Source: JBLHGN01 sp047616325
Lineage (GTDB): Bacteria; Pseudomonadota; Gammaproteobacteria; Pseudomonadales; Cellvibrionaceae
DNA: 5,764 nucleotides
Reading direction: 5' to 3'
Assembly: GCA_047616325.1 (NCBI GenBank)
Contig: JBLHGN010000235.1
Span: forward strand, 1 to 5,764
Below, in pieces: positions 1-5,697 of the stretch; the first letter of the stretch is position 1; each line of letters starts with the position of its first letter. A program made the translations under genes and the position numbers. The notes beneath the pieces are model-generated. The model saw only the letters and a program-made list of their open reading frames with translations, was not told the origin of the DNA and made no database searches.

Positions 1-75
1 ATAGAAGATTATGAAGCGCTGCTGCCTTGGAATATTGAGTTGCCAAAAGTTGGGGCGACGAAGGCGGCCGCATAA
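1..75 (+). CDS. IS66-family transposase, C-terminal end (partial)
   Basis: Frame 1 is open from the first base to TAA at 73-75 and gives 24 residues containing the stretch YEALLPWNIELPKVGA. An (A/L)LLPWN motif close to the end of the protein is typical of the C-terminal domain of IS66-type transposases (TnpC), the DDE enzyme of that element. Only the tail is visible, so the catalytic core and the accessory genes tnpA/tnpB cannot be judged. The terminal inverted repeat of the element should lie shortly after the stop, but I could not identify it without the other end. The reading rests on one short motif, so the family call is moderate. Confidence 0.62.
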   Translation: MEDYEALLPWNIELPKVGATKAAA

Positions 76-295
76 TCATATGTGTAATATGACGATATTA
101 TGACCACCTATTGAACCTATTGCTCGCCCACTATGTAAAAATGCATATGTGAAATATCATATATATTGACAAGTACTTGCACAGTGACATTGATCAAATG
201 TTCTGCAATCGAGGTGGTTCTTATATTGATATGTATAAAACTAAGGTTCTGATGTTTGCCATTTTACTTGTGAAATCTTAGTGGGATAATAAGCG
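76..295. other. AT-rich intergenic stretch after the IS66 tail
   Basis: No gene is supported here. The stretch should contain the right end of the IS66 element and whatever preceded the decayed dehydrogenase gene. An imperfect dyad lies at 76-103 (TCATA and AATAT opposite ATATT and TATGA) without a T-tract, so it is not a convincing terminator. A TTGACA hexamer at 166-171 matches a sigma70 -35 box exactly, but 16-18 bases downstream there is only ATTGAT or similar, so a promoter is not claimed. A 16-codon reading frame at 231-281 is discussed under rejected items. Confidence 0.4.
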
Positions 296-334
<39 letters not shown>

Positions 335-358
335 ACCACCGTCTACAGGAATTCTTAG

Positions 359-772
359 GTATACCATATTGCACTAATCGATAGCCATCTTTCTAAAAAA
401 GGTGATTTTTCAGAAATTCAAAAACTCTGCGAGGCCCGAGGAGGACGCTTGAGTGTCTTGCTGTGTCATACTGCGGATGAAAATGTCGAGCAGGCCGCCG
501 AACCCGATGCCTTGTTTAAGGTTGGCGATGCGCTACTTTAACGCTTGCCAAAGTGTAAGGTGGCCGCTGGGGGCCTCGATGTGCTTGAAGGCGAGCCCCT
601 GAAAGATCCTGAGCATGCGTTACCGGCTTTCGACTAAGTGTTTCTAACGCCACACACCGCTTATCAAACTCTGGAATCCATTGGCGCACTTCGCCTAATG
701 GCGATGACTTCTGCGCTGGATTTTCTCGATGGTAAACCCCCTTGCTCGCTTAAGATTCTATATGAGGCTACT
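359..772 (+). pseudogene. D-isomer-specific 2-hydroxyacid dehydrogenase, internally deleted remnant
   Basis: The gene once encoded an NAD(P)-dependent dehydrogenase interconverting 2-hydroxy and 2-keto acids. One frame runs from the N-terminal region (IALIDSHLSKKGDFSEIQ at about 368-421, then LCHTADENVEQAAEPDAL and RLPKCKV) straight into the C-terminal signature AGGLDVLEGEPL, followed by FLTPHTAYQTLESIGALR. The whole middle is missing: most of the NAD-binding domain with its glycine-rich motif, and the catalytic Arg and Glu regions. About 130 codons remain where the family usually has 310-340. In-frame stops lie at 539-541 and 635-637. The natural start is lost, because TAG at 356-358 precedes the readable frame. 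The same frame continues into the next gene, so the native stop has gone as well. It was probably cotranscribed with the FAH gene that follows. Family recognition is from remembered motifs. The exact substrate is unknown. Confidence 0.8.
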
Positions 773-1236
773 ATGAAACTATTGCGTGTAGGCCCTTAGG
801 GCCAAGAAAAACCTGCAATTTTGGATCAAAACAATCGTATGCGCGACTTGTCGGCTGTGATTGAGGATGTTTTGGGTGAGGTCTTGAGTGAGGCAGGCCT
901 CGCCAGCTAGATTTAAACGCTTTACTTCAGCTCGACGACTCTCTGCGCATCGGTCCCGGGGCTGGCAACATCGGCAAGTTTATTTGCATAGGTTTAAATT
1001 TTTCCGATCACGCCGCAGAGGCGGTATGGAATTGCTCAAGCAGCGGATCGTTTTTATGAAGGCCACCAGCGCTGTGTGTGGACCTAACGACAATACAGGG
1101 GTGCCTCGAAAATCTGAAAAAACCGACTGGGAGGTTGAGTTGGGCGTAGTGATTGGCAAAGAGGCAAAGTACGTGAGTGTGGCGGAGGCTTTGACCTAAG
1201 CGCAGAGCAGTAATTTGTTATGTGAGCGGTGCTATA
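773..1236 (+). pseudogene. Fumarylacetoacetate-hydrolase-family enzyme (2,4-diketo-3-deoxy-sugar-acid hydrolase type), broken and truncated
   Basis: Members of this family are metal-dependent C-C hydrolases/lyases of diketo acids. The relatives closest by motif are annotated as ureidoglycolate lyase or 2,4-diketo-3-deoxy-L-fuconate hydrolase. ATG at 773 has GAGG at 764-767. The protein begins MKLLRVGP, meets TAG at 797-799, then continues GQEKPAILD and RDLSAVIEDVLGEVL. A frameshift near 905 leads to LDLNALLQLDDSLRIGPG, then NIGKFICIGLNFSDHAAEA. A second frameshift near 1024 leads to MELLKQRIVFMKATSAVCGP, then SEKTDWEVELGVVIGK. The last holds the conserved DWE.E metal-ligand region. Decayed matches to the following NDVSERA-type motif can be traced to about 1236. 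The C-terminal third is missing. The gene lies directly after the dehydrogenase remnant, consistent with an old operon for sugar-acid or hydroxy-acid breakdown. Confidence 0.85.
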
Positions 1237-1250
1237 TCTAGGGGCGGCCG

Positions 1251-1268
1251 AAGGATCTGAAGGATCTA
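1251..1268. repeat. 9-bp imperfect tandem duplication at the FAH/IclR junction
   Basis: AAGGATCTG is followed directly by AAGGATCTA (8 of 9 bases identical). It lies where the last traceable FAH sequence meets the 3' end of the minus-strand IclR remnant. It may be a small scar of the rearrangement that removed the FAH C-terminus, or a chance repeat. Confidence 0.5.
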
Positions 1269-1562
1269 TGGGTAGGTAGCAGGCTGAATTATAACTTCTA
1301 ACTGCGCCGCCGCTGCGCGCAGCTCCGGTTCAAAGTGGCTCAGCTCTACCAGGTTTTTACGAATTATCGGCGCATGACAAAATAGGCAGGCAAACAGTTT
1401 ACCGTCTCGGTCTTTGACCGGCACAGCGCAAGCTACCATGCCGTCGATAAGCTCTTCGTTATCTATTCCCATTTACTTGGTTTTTATTTCGCTAAGGGCA
1501 GCCGTTAAATCTTGCGGCTCGGATAGAGTATTTTGCTGTTCGGGCTTGTACCGCTGTGTTTG
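1266..1562 (-). pseudogene. IclR-family transcriptional regulator, C-terminal effector-domain remnant
   Basis: On the minus strand one frame reads RYKPEQQNTLSEPQDLTAAL, then SEIKTK, an in-frame TAA (1473-1475), MGIDNEELIDGMVACAVPV, KDRDGKLFACLFCHAP, and ends LRAAAAQLEVI. This follows the IclR effector-binding domain closely: the Y(T/K)P segment, then a helix, then (Y)(A/G)ID(D/N)EE...G, then the CxAxPV(R/K)D..G strand pair. The N-terminal winged helix-turn-helix that would bind DNA is absent. Upstream of about 1562 the frame loses similarity and has a further stop near 1581-1583. The in-frame stop replaces the residue expected before the GIDNEE segment. IclR proteins often regulate neighbouring sugar-acid and aromatic-acid operons, so this was probably the local regulator. 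It cannot act now. Confidence 0.75.
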
Positions 1563-1670
1563 TCTATTAATACCGCCATTCTACGTATTTCCATTATTCT
1601 ATTTCGTCGCTATCACAAGTTAGAAAGCACTTATCTTTGTGGCGATATCTTACTGAAAAATATACATATT

Positions 1671-2281
1671 ATTTCGCATCAGCATAAGCAAAAAGAGATC
1701 GAGAACGAATCCGTGCTTGCGCAACGCGTTGAACCAGGGCTGGATCTCTGGTGCTGGTACTTGTTGAGCAATACCTAGATTTATACATGTTGCCGGTGCT
1801 GGCGATATTGTTGTTCAGTGGTTTACCTATGGGTTTTGTGTAGGGTGGCGAAGCCTTGTTGTTTGCATGGATAGGCATTTTGCTTGATTTAATGAACTTC
1901 AATTAATCGTATTTATTTGTTGAGCGTGGGTGGCAGAGCTGTGCCGAGAATCTTGTGCTGGTAGCGATACCCAGTTTTATTTTTATGGGCACGATGCTGG
2001 AGCGCAGTCGTGTAGACAAAGTTCTATTAGATTTACTGCAAATTCACTTGTGCAGAGCTCCGGGCAGCCTTGCTCTGGCTGTGACGTTAATGGCACTATT
2101 ATGGCCGCTACCACTGGCATTATTGGCGCCTATTTGGTGATGCTCCAGGATATTTATCGTGGCATTGTGCCATTTTTCTCCTACAGGTGTTGGGGGGCTT
2201 GGTTTCGTTACGGCGTGGCCGGAATTGGCGTTTTGGTTGCCGAGAATGATGATGGATCAAGTCCCCTGGTTGTCCGGCTAG
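1671..2281 (+). pseudogene. dctM: TRAP transporter large permease subunit DctM, internally deleted remnant
   Basis: DctM is the multi-helix inner-membrane permease of TRAP transporters, which use a sodium or proton gradient to import organic and sugar acids delivered by a DctP binding protein. The remnant begins at an ATT (1671) that may replace ATG: ISHQHKQKEIENESVLAQRV. It shifts frame near 1745 into YLDLYMLPVLAILLFSGLP, with TAG at 1832-1834 and TAA at 1904-1906, then ENLVLVAIPSFIFMGTMLER and APGSLALAVTLM. Another shift near 2093 gives MAATTGIIGAYLVMLQ, joined directly to DIYRGIVPFF, a C-terminal motif. A last shift near 2190 gives LGFVTAWPELAFWLPRMM and a stop at 2279-2281. Roughly half of the usual ~430-460 residues, in the middle, are gone. 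No DctQ or DctP gene is visible here. Confidence 0.85.
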
Positions 2282-2684
2282 GTTTTATTCTGAACAGTAA
2301 AAATGTATTTCATCTTATTTAAATCCATTTCGTCGTGTAATTTGTGCGGAAACCACACGGCTGGGTTATATTGGCCCACCACCGAGTTACGGAAGAGGGG
2401 GACGAAAACAATAATTAGCTGATCGACGACTATAAATGGTACGTGGTGCTCGCCGTAGCTGAACAAAGTTGAGAAGATATTATCATCGATGTTTCCATCG
2501 AAAGAAGTCATGGTTAAGAAATCGCCTCAAGCTTGCTATTTTAAAGGGCGTCAAGCGCACATCTAAGCCTTTTCCAAACTTAATGCCACATACAAAAATC
2601 GAGGCCTCAGGAGCCGGCACTTTGAACCAAAAATAAGATGCAAGCATAAAAAAAGACTTGCAATTTAAAAAATAAATTTACAGG
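2282..2684. other. About 400 bases without a recognisable gene
   Basis: This stretch separates the DctM remnant from the IS4-type element. The longest open frame is on the minus strand, 2278-2511 (77 codons, starting MTSFDGNIDDNIFSTLFS and containing PFIVVDQLIIVFVPLF). I do not recognise it in any family. It extends past the DctM stop and has only a weak, distant GAGG upstream, so I do not call it a gene. A short 6-bp inverted repeat (TGCAAG 2639-2644, CTTGCA 2657-2662) lies near the right end. The left boundary of the IS4 element probably falls in the right part of this region, but no terminal repeat could be fixed. Confidence 0.4.
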
Positions 2685-2732
2685 ATTTTCGTTTTATAAG
2701 CCATCAACCGAGGATCTGGCATAAACGAAAAT
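2685..2732. promoter_or_regulatory. Stem-loop immediately upstream of the IS4-type transposase
   Basis: ATTTTCGTTTTATAAGCC (2685-2702) faces GGCATAAACGAAAAT (2718-2732) across 15 bases. The arms pair over 15 positions with three unpaired bases in the left arm. The hairpin ends exactly where family-like transposase sequence becomes readable (2733). A structure in this position could reduce translation or block read-through transcription from outside into a transposase, as is known for several insertion sequences, or it could belong to the element's end. The pairing is seen directly. The role is inferred. Confidence 0.55.
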
Positions 2733-2789
2733 ATAACACTAATTGACTATATTATTGAGCATGATATTGACTTTATTCGTTTTGGACTA

Positions 2790-3947
2790 TTGAGTGGCAT
2801 TGGCCCTGTTGATAGTGGTCGTCATTTTTTACAGGCAGCAGAAGAGGTTCATGGCGAACCTCTTCTGCTGTCGACTTATTTTAAACCACTTAAGTCGCAA
2901 AGGCGCACGAACATGCTTGAGATGTTCGAAAAACAGAGCTATGCGCTTCATGGTAAAACGCTGGCGTGGCTAGAAATTGATTATCTCAGACAATTTCAAG
3001 AGCTCGATCAATATACCGTAGAAGCCGCTGATGGGCATTTTATCGACCACGTTTGTCACACAGAAAAAGGAGCCGACGGGAAAGTCTACGCGGCCTGTTT
3101 TATTTATTCGATGAACCTCAGAAATGGGCCGCTAAAGGCGCTTTGCTGCATTACTAACGGAACAAAACGAAATCATGAAATTCCGGTTCTACGCAATCAC
3201 ATCGAAAAACAGAATAAAGAGGCGAATAAACCAGAAAAGTGCCTCTACGTATACGACAAGGCTGTAACGGATTATGTCTGGTGGAACCATCAGACACGGC
3301 ATGAAAATTACATGATTTCGGTTTTAAAAGAGAATTCAGTGGCAACCTTTTTTGAATCCATTCCATTCGACAAGAGTAATAAAATCAATATAGGGGTCGA
3401 GGGCTACAGTATTTATGAAAATGGGGGCATCAAATTTAGTGTTGTGGATTACCGTGATCCAGAAACACAGAAATGTCACCGCTTTGTGACGACCTTGCCT
3501 ACTGCATCTATTAACCCGGTAACTATTGCCATGCTGTACTACAAACGCTGGACTATGGAGAAAGCGCTCAATAACAGTAAAAGTAATTTAAATGAAAAAA
3601 AGGCCTGGTCACCTGATGTTAACGCACTCAAAAACCCAATGCGCTTCACCTCAATGAGCTATAATTTAATGCGTGTACATGAAGAGGTTTCAATGACACA
3701 AGATACCGAGTTAATTCATCCATCCGATAAAAAATATACCAAAGCACTGGAAAAAAGAGAGCTGATTGCGAAAAAAAGAGGCGGCTTTATTAACCTGTTA
3801 TTTTTTGAGGCAAGAATAGTGTGTATAAGCCCATACACAACTCGGGTCGTTCCAAATGCAATACTAGCCGGAAAGTCTTTTGTATGGGTTATGAGCGTCC
3901 TTGTGGCTCGATTAATCTCACGGACGCACCAAATAGGGAAACACTGA
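2790..3947 (+). CDS. IS4-family DDE transposase, probably full length but lacking a standard start
   Basis: It cuts and rejoins DNA at the ends of its insertion element. Counting from TTG at 2790, the catalytic residues are likely D81 (in AADGHFIDH), D156 (in VYDKAVTD) and E257. E257 sits in YYKRWTMEKALNNSK, an exact Y-(2)-R-(3)-E-(6)-K signature (Y250, R253, E257, K264) that defines IS4-type enzymes. Family-like sequence (IDYIIEHDIDFIRFGLLSG) continues upstream of the TTG in the same frame to about 2733, and the frame is open from 2700. That stretch has no ATG or GTG. The codon at 2733 is ATA and may be a mutated ATG, which would give about 404 residues. No ribosome binding site precedes the TTG. 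Positions 2836-2870 form a perfect inverted repeat. The stop overlaps the GH16 start by one base. Its good state contrasts with the pseudogenes upstream, so it probably arrived late. Whether it is still expressed is unclear. Confidence 0.85.
   Translation: MSGIGPVDSGRHFLQAAEEVHGEPLLLSTYFKPLKSQRRTNMLEMFEKQSYALHGKTLAWLEIDYLRQFQELDQYTVEAADGHFIDHVCHTEKGADGKVYAACFIYSMNLRNGPLKALCCITNGTKRNHEIPVLRNHIEKQNKEANKPEKCLYVYDKAVTDYVWWNHQTRHENYMISVLKENSVATFFESIPFDKSNKINIGVEGYSIYENGGIKFSVVDYRDPETQKCHRFVTTLPTASINPVTIAMLYYKRWTMEKALNNSKSNLNEKKAWSPDVNALKNPMRFTSMSYNLMRVHEEVSMTQDTELIHPSDKKYTKALEKRELIAKKRGGFINLLFFEARIVCISPYTTRVVPNAILAGKSFVWVMSVLVARLISRTHQIGKH
2836..2870. repeat. Perfect 15-bp inverted repeat with 5-base loop inside the transposase gene
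   Basis: CAGCAGAAGAGGTTC (2836-2850) is exactly complementary to GAACCTCTTCTGCTG (2856-2870), with ATGGC between. It lies in coding sequence near the start of the transposase (AAEEVHGEPLLLS), in a part of the protein that I recall as conserved in the family. In mRNA it would form a very stable hairpin early in the message. There is no T-tract after it. Confidence 0.95.
3936..3939 (+). promoter_or_regulatory. Ribosome binding site (GGGA) that decides the GH16 start
   Basis: AGGGA (3935-3939) lies 7 bases before ATG 3947 and 16 before the alternative ATG at 3956, which favours 3947. It lies within the last codons of the transposase gene, so translation of the lipoprotein may also be helped by ribosomes ending at the overlapping TGATG. 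Confidence 0.5.
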
Positions 3948-5332
3948 TGGATATTATGATACTTATCAGGCTACTATTAGCACTTTCACTCTCTCTCGTA
4001 CTTTTTGGTTGTGGGGGCAGTAGTGACACCCCTGATGAACATAGTACAGACAACCCGACGCCTACGCCTACGCCTACAGTAGATCCGAAGCCGGACCCAA
4101 CGCCAACACCCGATCCGGCGTTGGTAAAAATTGAGGCCGAAGATTACGACAGTTTTTCCGATACGACTTCTGGAAACTCCGGCGGTGCATATCGAATTGA
4201 TGACGTGGATATCGACGCAACAGCCGACGATATAGACGGATTTATAGTGGGCTGGTGGGATGTCGGCGATTGGTTGCACTATGCTAACGTGGTGATCCCG
4301 GCCACCGGTAACTACCAGATACGTGGGCGAGTTGCAGCCGCCACCACTGGTGGATTGGTTAGTTTTAGATTTGTTGAAGGCGATATTTCACTCGGCACCA
4401 TGACAGTACCTAATACCAGCGGCTGGGACACTTTCGAAACGGTAACGATAAATACAGTTATGGGCGCGGGAACTTACACCCTCGAGGTTTCGCCTGTAAC
4501 ATCCTCATGGAATTTAAATTGGATAGAGATAGTTCCCGGCGGTACGGGTATACCCGATTCTGAGATTGAGCCACAAATATTGGTGGCGCCGGATGTGCTG
4601 ACCGGCGCCCTGGCTTGGAGTGACGAATTTGATGTTATCGATGACACGGTATGGAGCTTCGAGACCGGAGGTGGCGGTTGGGGCAACAATGAGCTTCAGT
4701 GGTACAGCGATGGTGACAATGCTTCGATAGAATTTGACGCGCAAGCTGATAGCAATGTTTTAGTGATAGAAGCTCGCCAGGAAACAGGTGGTGTTTGCTG
4801 GACGCTAGTGGATTGTGAATATACATCTACGCGCATAAATTCACGGTTTAAGCAGTCATTCCAGTATGGTCGTATCGAGGCAAGAATTAAGTTGCCTCGC
4901 TCTCAAGGAGTTTGGCCTGCTTTCTGGATGCTGGGAGACAACTTCAATACGCTGGGCTGGCCCGAGGGTGGAGAAATTGATATCATGGAACACGTCAATA
5001 CCAACAACACCACATCAGGCGCATTGCACGGTCCGAACCATTTTGGCAATACCCCTATTACCGGCTCGTTAAATCAGGCCACAAATCTTGAAGATCAATA
5101 TCACGTATTTGCCGTAGAGTGGGATGCCACAGGAATTCGCTGGTTTGTAGACGATGACAACTTTTATACAACGACTCCAGCACAGGTTGAGGTGTTTGGT
5201 GCTTACGTTTACGACGCGCCTTTTTGGGTGTTATTTAACGTTGCGGTAGGTGGCAATTGGCCTGGAGATCCAAATCATGACAGCTTTACAATACAGCGCA
5301 TGTATATTGATTACTTGAGGGTATATCACTAA
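3947..5332 (+). CDS. Lipoprotein with CBM6 and GH16 domains, probable endo-beta-1,3-glucanase (laminarinase)
   Basis: This 461-residue protein should hydrolyse internal beta-1,3 (or mixed 1,3/1,4) bonds of glucans such as laminarin while tethered to the outer membrane. Residues 1-21 form a signal peptide with hydrophobic run LLLALSLSLVLFG and lipidation site C22 (LFGC; Phe at -2 is slightly unusual). Residues 23-59 are a Pro/Thr/Asp linker with three ACGCCT repeats at 4058-4075. Residues 62-197 are CBM6: IEAEDYDSF, SGGAYRIDDVDI, VGWWDVGDWLHY (W103, W104, W109, Y112) and closing NLNWIEIVP. Residues about 222-461 are GH16: LAWSDEFD, GWGNNELQWYSD, YGRIEARIKLP, GVWPAFWMLG and catalytic GEIDIMEH. 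E343 is the nucleophile, D345 the helper and E348 the acid/base. The E-x-D-x-x-E spacing with the extra residue is the laminarinase type. C284 and C290 may form a disulfide. The frame is open further upstream (to 3821), but that part is transposase sequence in another frame. Start 3947 has the better ribosome site and an immediate signal peptide. A terminator follows. No frameshift or missing catalytic residue was seen. Confidence 0.92.
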   Translation: MDIMILIRLLLALSLSLVLFGCGGSSDTPDEHSTDNPTPTPTPTVDPKPDPTPTPDPALVKIEAEDYDSFSDTTSGNSGGAYRIDDVDIDATADDIDGFIVGWWDVGDWLHYANVVIPATGNYQIRGRVAAATTGGLVSFRFVEGDISLGTMTVPNTSGWDTFETVTINTVMGAGTYTLEVSPVTSSWNLNWIEIVPGGTGIPDSEIEPQILVAPDVLTGALAWSDEFDVIDDTVWSFETGGGGWGNNELQWYSDGDNASIEFDAQADSNVLVIEARQETGGVCWTLVDCEYTSTRINSRFKQSFQYGRIEARIKLPRSQGVWPAFWMLGDNFNTLGWPEGGEIDIMEHVNTNNTTSGALHGPNHFGNTPITGSLNQATNLEDQYHVFAVEWDATGIRWFVDDDNFYTTTPAQVEVFGAYVYDAPFWVLFNVAVGGNWPGDPNHDSFTIQRMYIDYLRVYH

Positions 5333-5351
5333 AGCGTAGATGTCGTCTCTC

Positions 5352-5382
5352 AAAACCCGTTGTTTGGCAGCGGGTTTTTTTT
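5352..5382 (+). terminator. Rho-independent terminator after the GH16 gene
   Basis: AAAACCCGTTG (5352-5362) pairs with CAGCGGGTTTT (5368-5378) around loop TTTGG, an 11-bp stem with one G-T wobble. Eight T residues (5375-5382) close it, the first four within the stem. It begins 19 bases after the GH16 stop and should end that transcript, separating it from the ExbB-like gene. Confidence 0.92.
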
Positions 5383-5685
5383 GAACTAAATTTGTGCCTG
5401 CCAATCTCATCAAGACTTAACTGCGCAAGAATGTATCGGCAGCGGCACTCTTATTAATGCCACGTTTTTCATAATGTTAATCAATGGTTCGGCTATTCTT
5501 ATTGCAAAAAATAGACATTGGACCTTGGTATGCGTGTCTTGTGTTAATTTAAAAGTCACCTTAATAGTCCGAAAAACTCAATAATATCAATATAATAAAG
5601 CGCAGAATTTTTCTAACTTATCCGGTATCATGCAGCGGATTACGTGCTACTTTTTCACATTCAATAGGTCTAAGCAAATCGCGAC
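5383..5685. other. AT-rich intergenic region upstream of the ExbB-like gene
   Basis: No gene or RNA is recognised. A TATAAT hexamer occurs at 5591-5596, but 16-18 bases upstream there is nothing like TTGACA. TTGTGT followed 17 bases later by TAATAG, and TTGCAA at 5502-5507, are other weak possibilities. The promoter of the downstream gene is presumably here, since the terminator cuts it off from GH16, but I cannot choose a site. Confidence 0.4.
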
Positions 5686-5697
5686 GAGGAGTTAACG

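Larger units (their letters stand above)
2685..3947 (+). mobile_element. IS4-family insertion element, ends not defined
   Basis: The element is recognised from its single transposase gene. I could not find matching terminal inverted repeats or a target-site duplication. The left limit is set at the stem-loop and the right limit at the transposase stop, and both are minimum limits. No base is left between the transposase stop and the next gene's start. The right terminal repeat is therefore missing, inside the next gene, or inside the end of the transposase gene. Confidence 0.5.

Noticed and set aside
166..194. TTGACA hexamer as part of a sigma70 promoter
   Set aside because: The -35 match is exact, but no acceptable -10 box lies at 16-18 bases. 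In AT-rich sequence one hexamer is weak evidence.
231..281. 16-codon frame MYKTKVLMFAILLVKS after GAGGTGG (211-217)
   Set aside because: It is too short, the ribosome-site spacing of about 13 bases is long, and no family or context supports it.
888..1199. 103-codon continuous frame as an intact small gene
   Set aside because: Only its second half (from about 1026) matches the FAH family. The first half is out of frame with the real remnant, so it is a frameshifted piece, not a gene.
1533..1778. 81-codon plus-strand frame as a separate gene
   Set aside because: Its last third is the N-terminus of the DctM remnant. The earlier part is antisense to the IclR remnant.
3821..3946. Upstream extension of the GH16 frame by 42 codons
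   Set aside because: It overlaps the transposase C-terminus in another frame and would place a hydrophilic, unrelated stretch before an obvious lipoprotein signal.
4474..4826. Several minus-strand frames opposite the GH16 gene
   Set aside because: They are antisense shadows of a well-supported coding sequence with no family resemblance.
5591..5596. TATAAT as the -10 box of the ExbB-like gene
   Set aside because: It matches the consensus, but no -35 hexamer or extended -10 TG accompanies it. The region is generally AT-rich.
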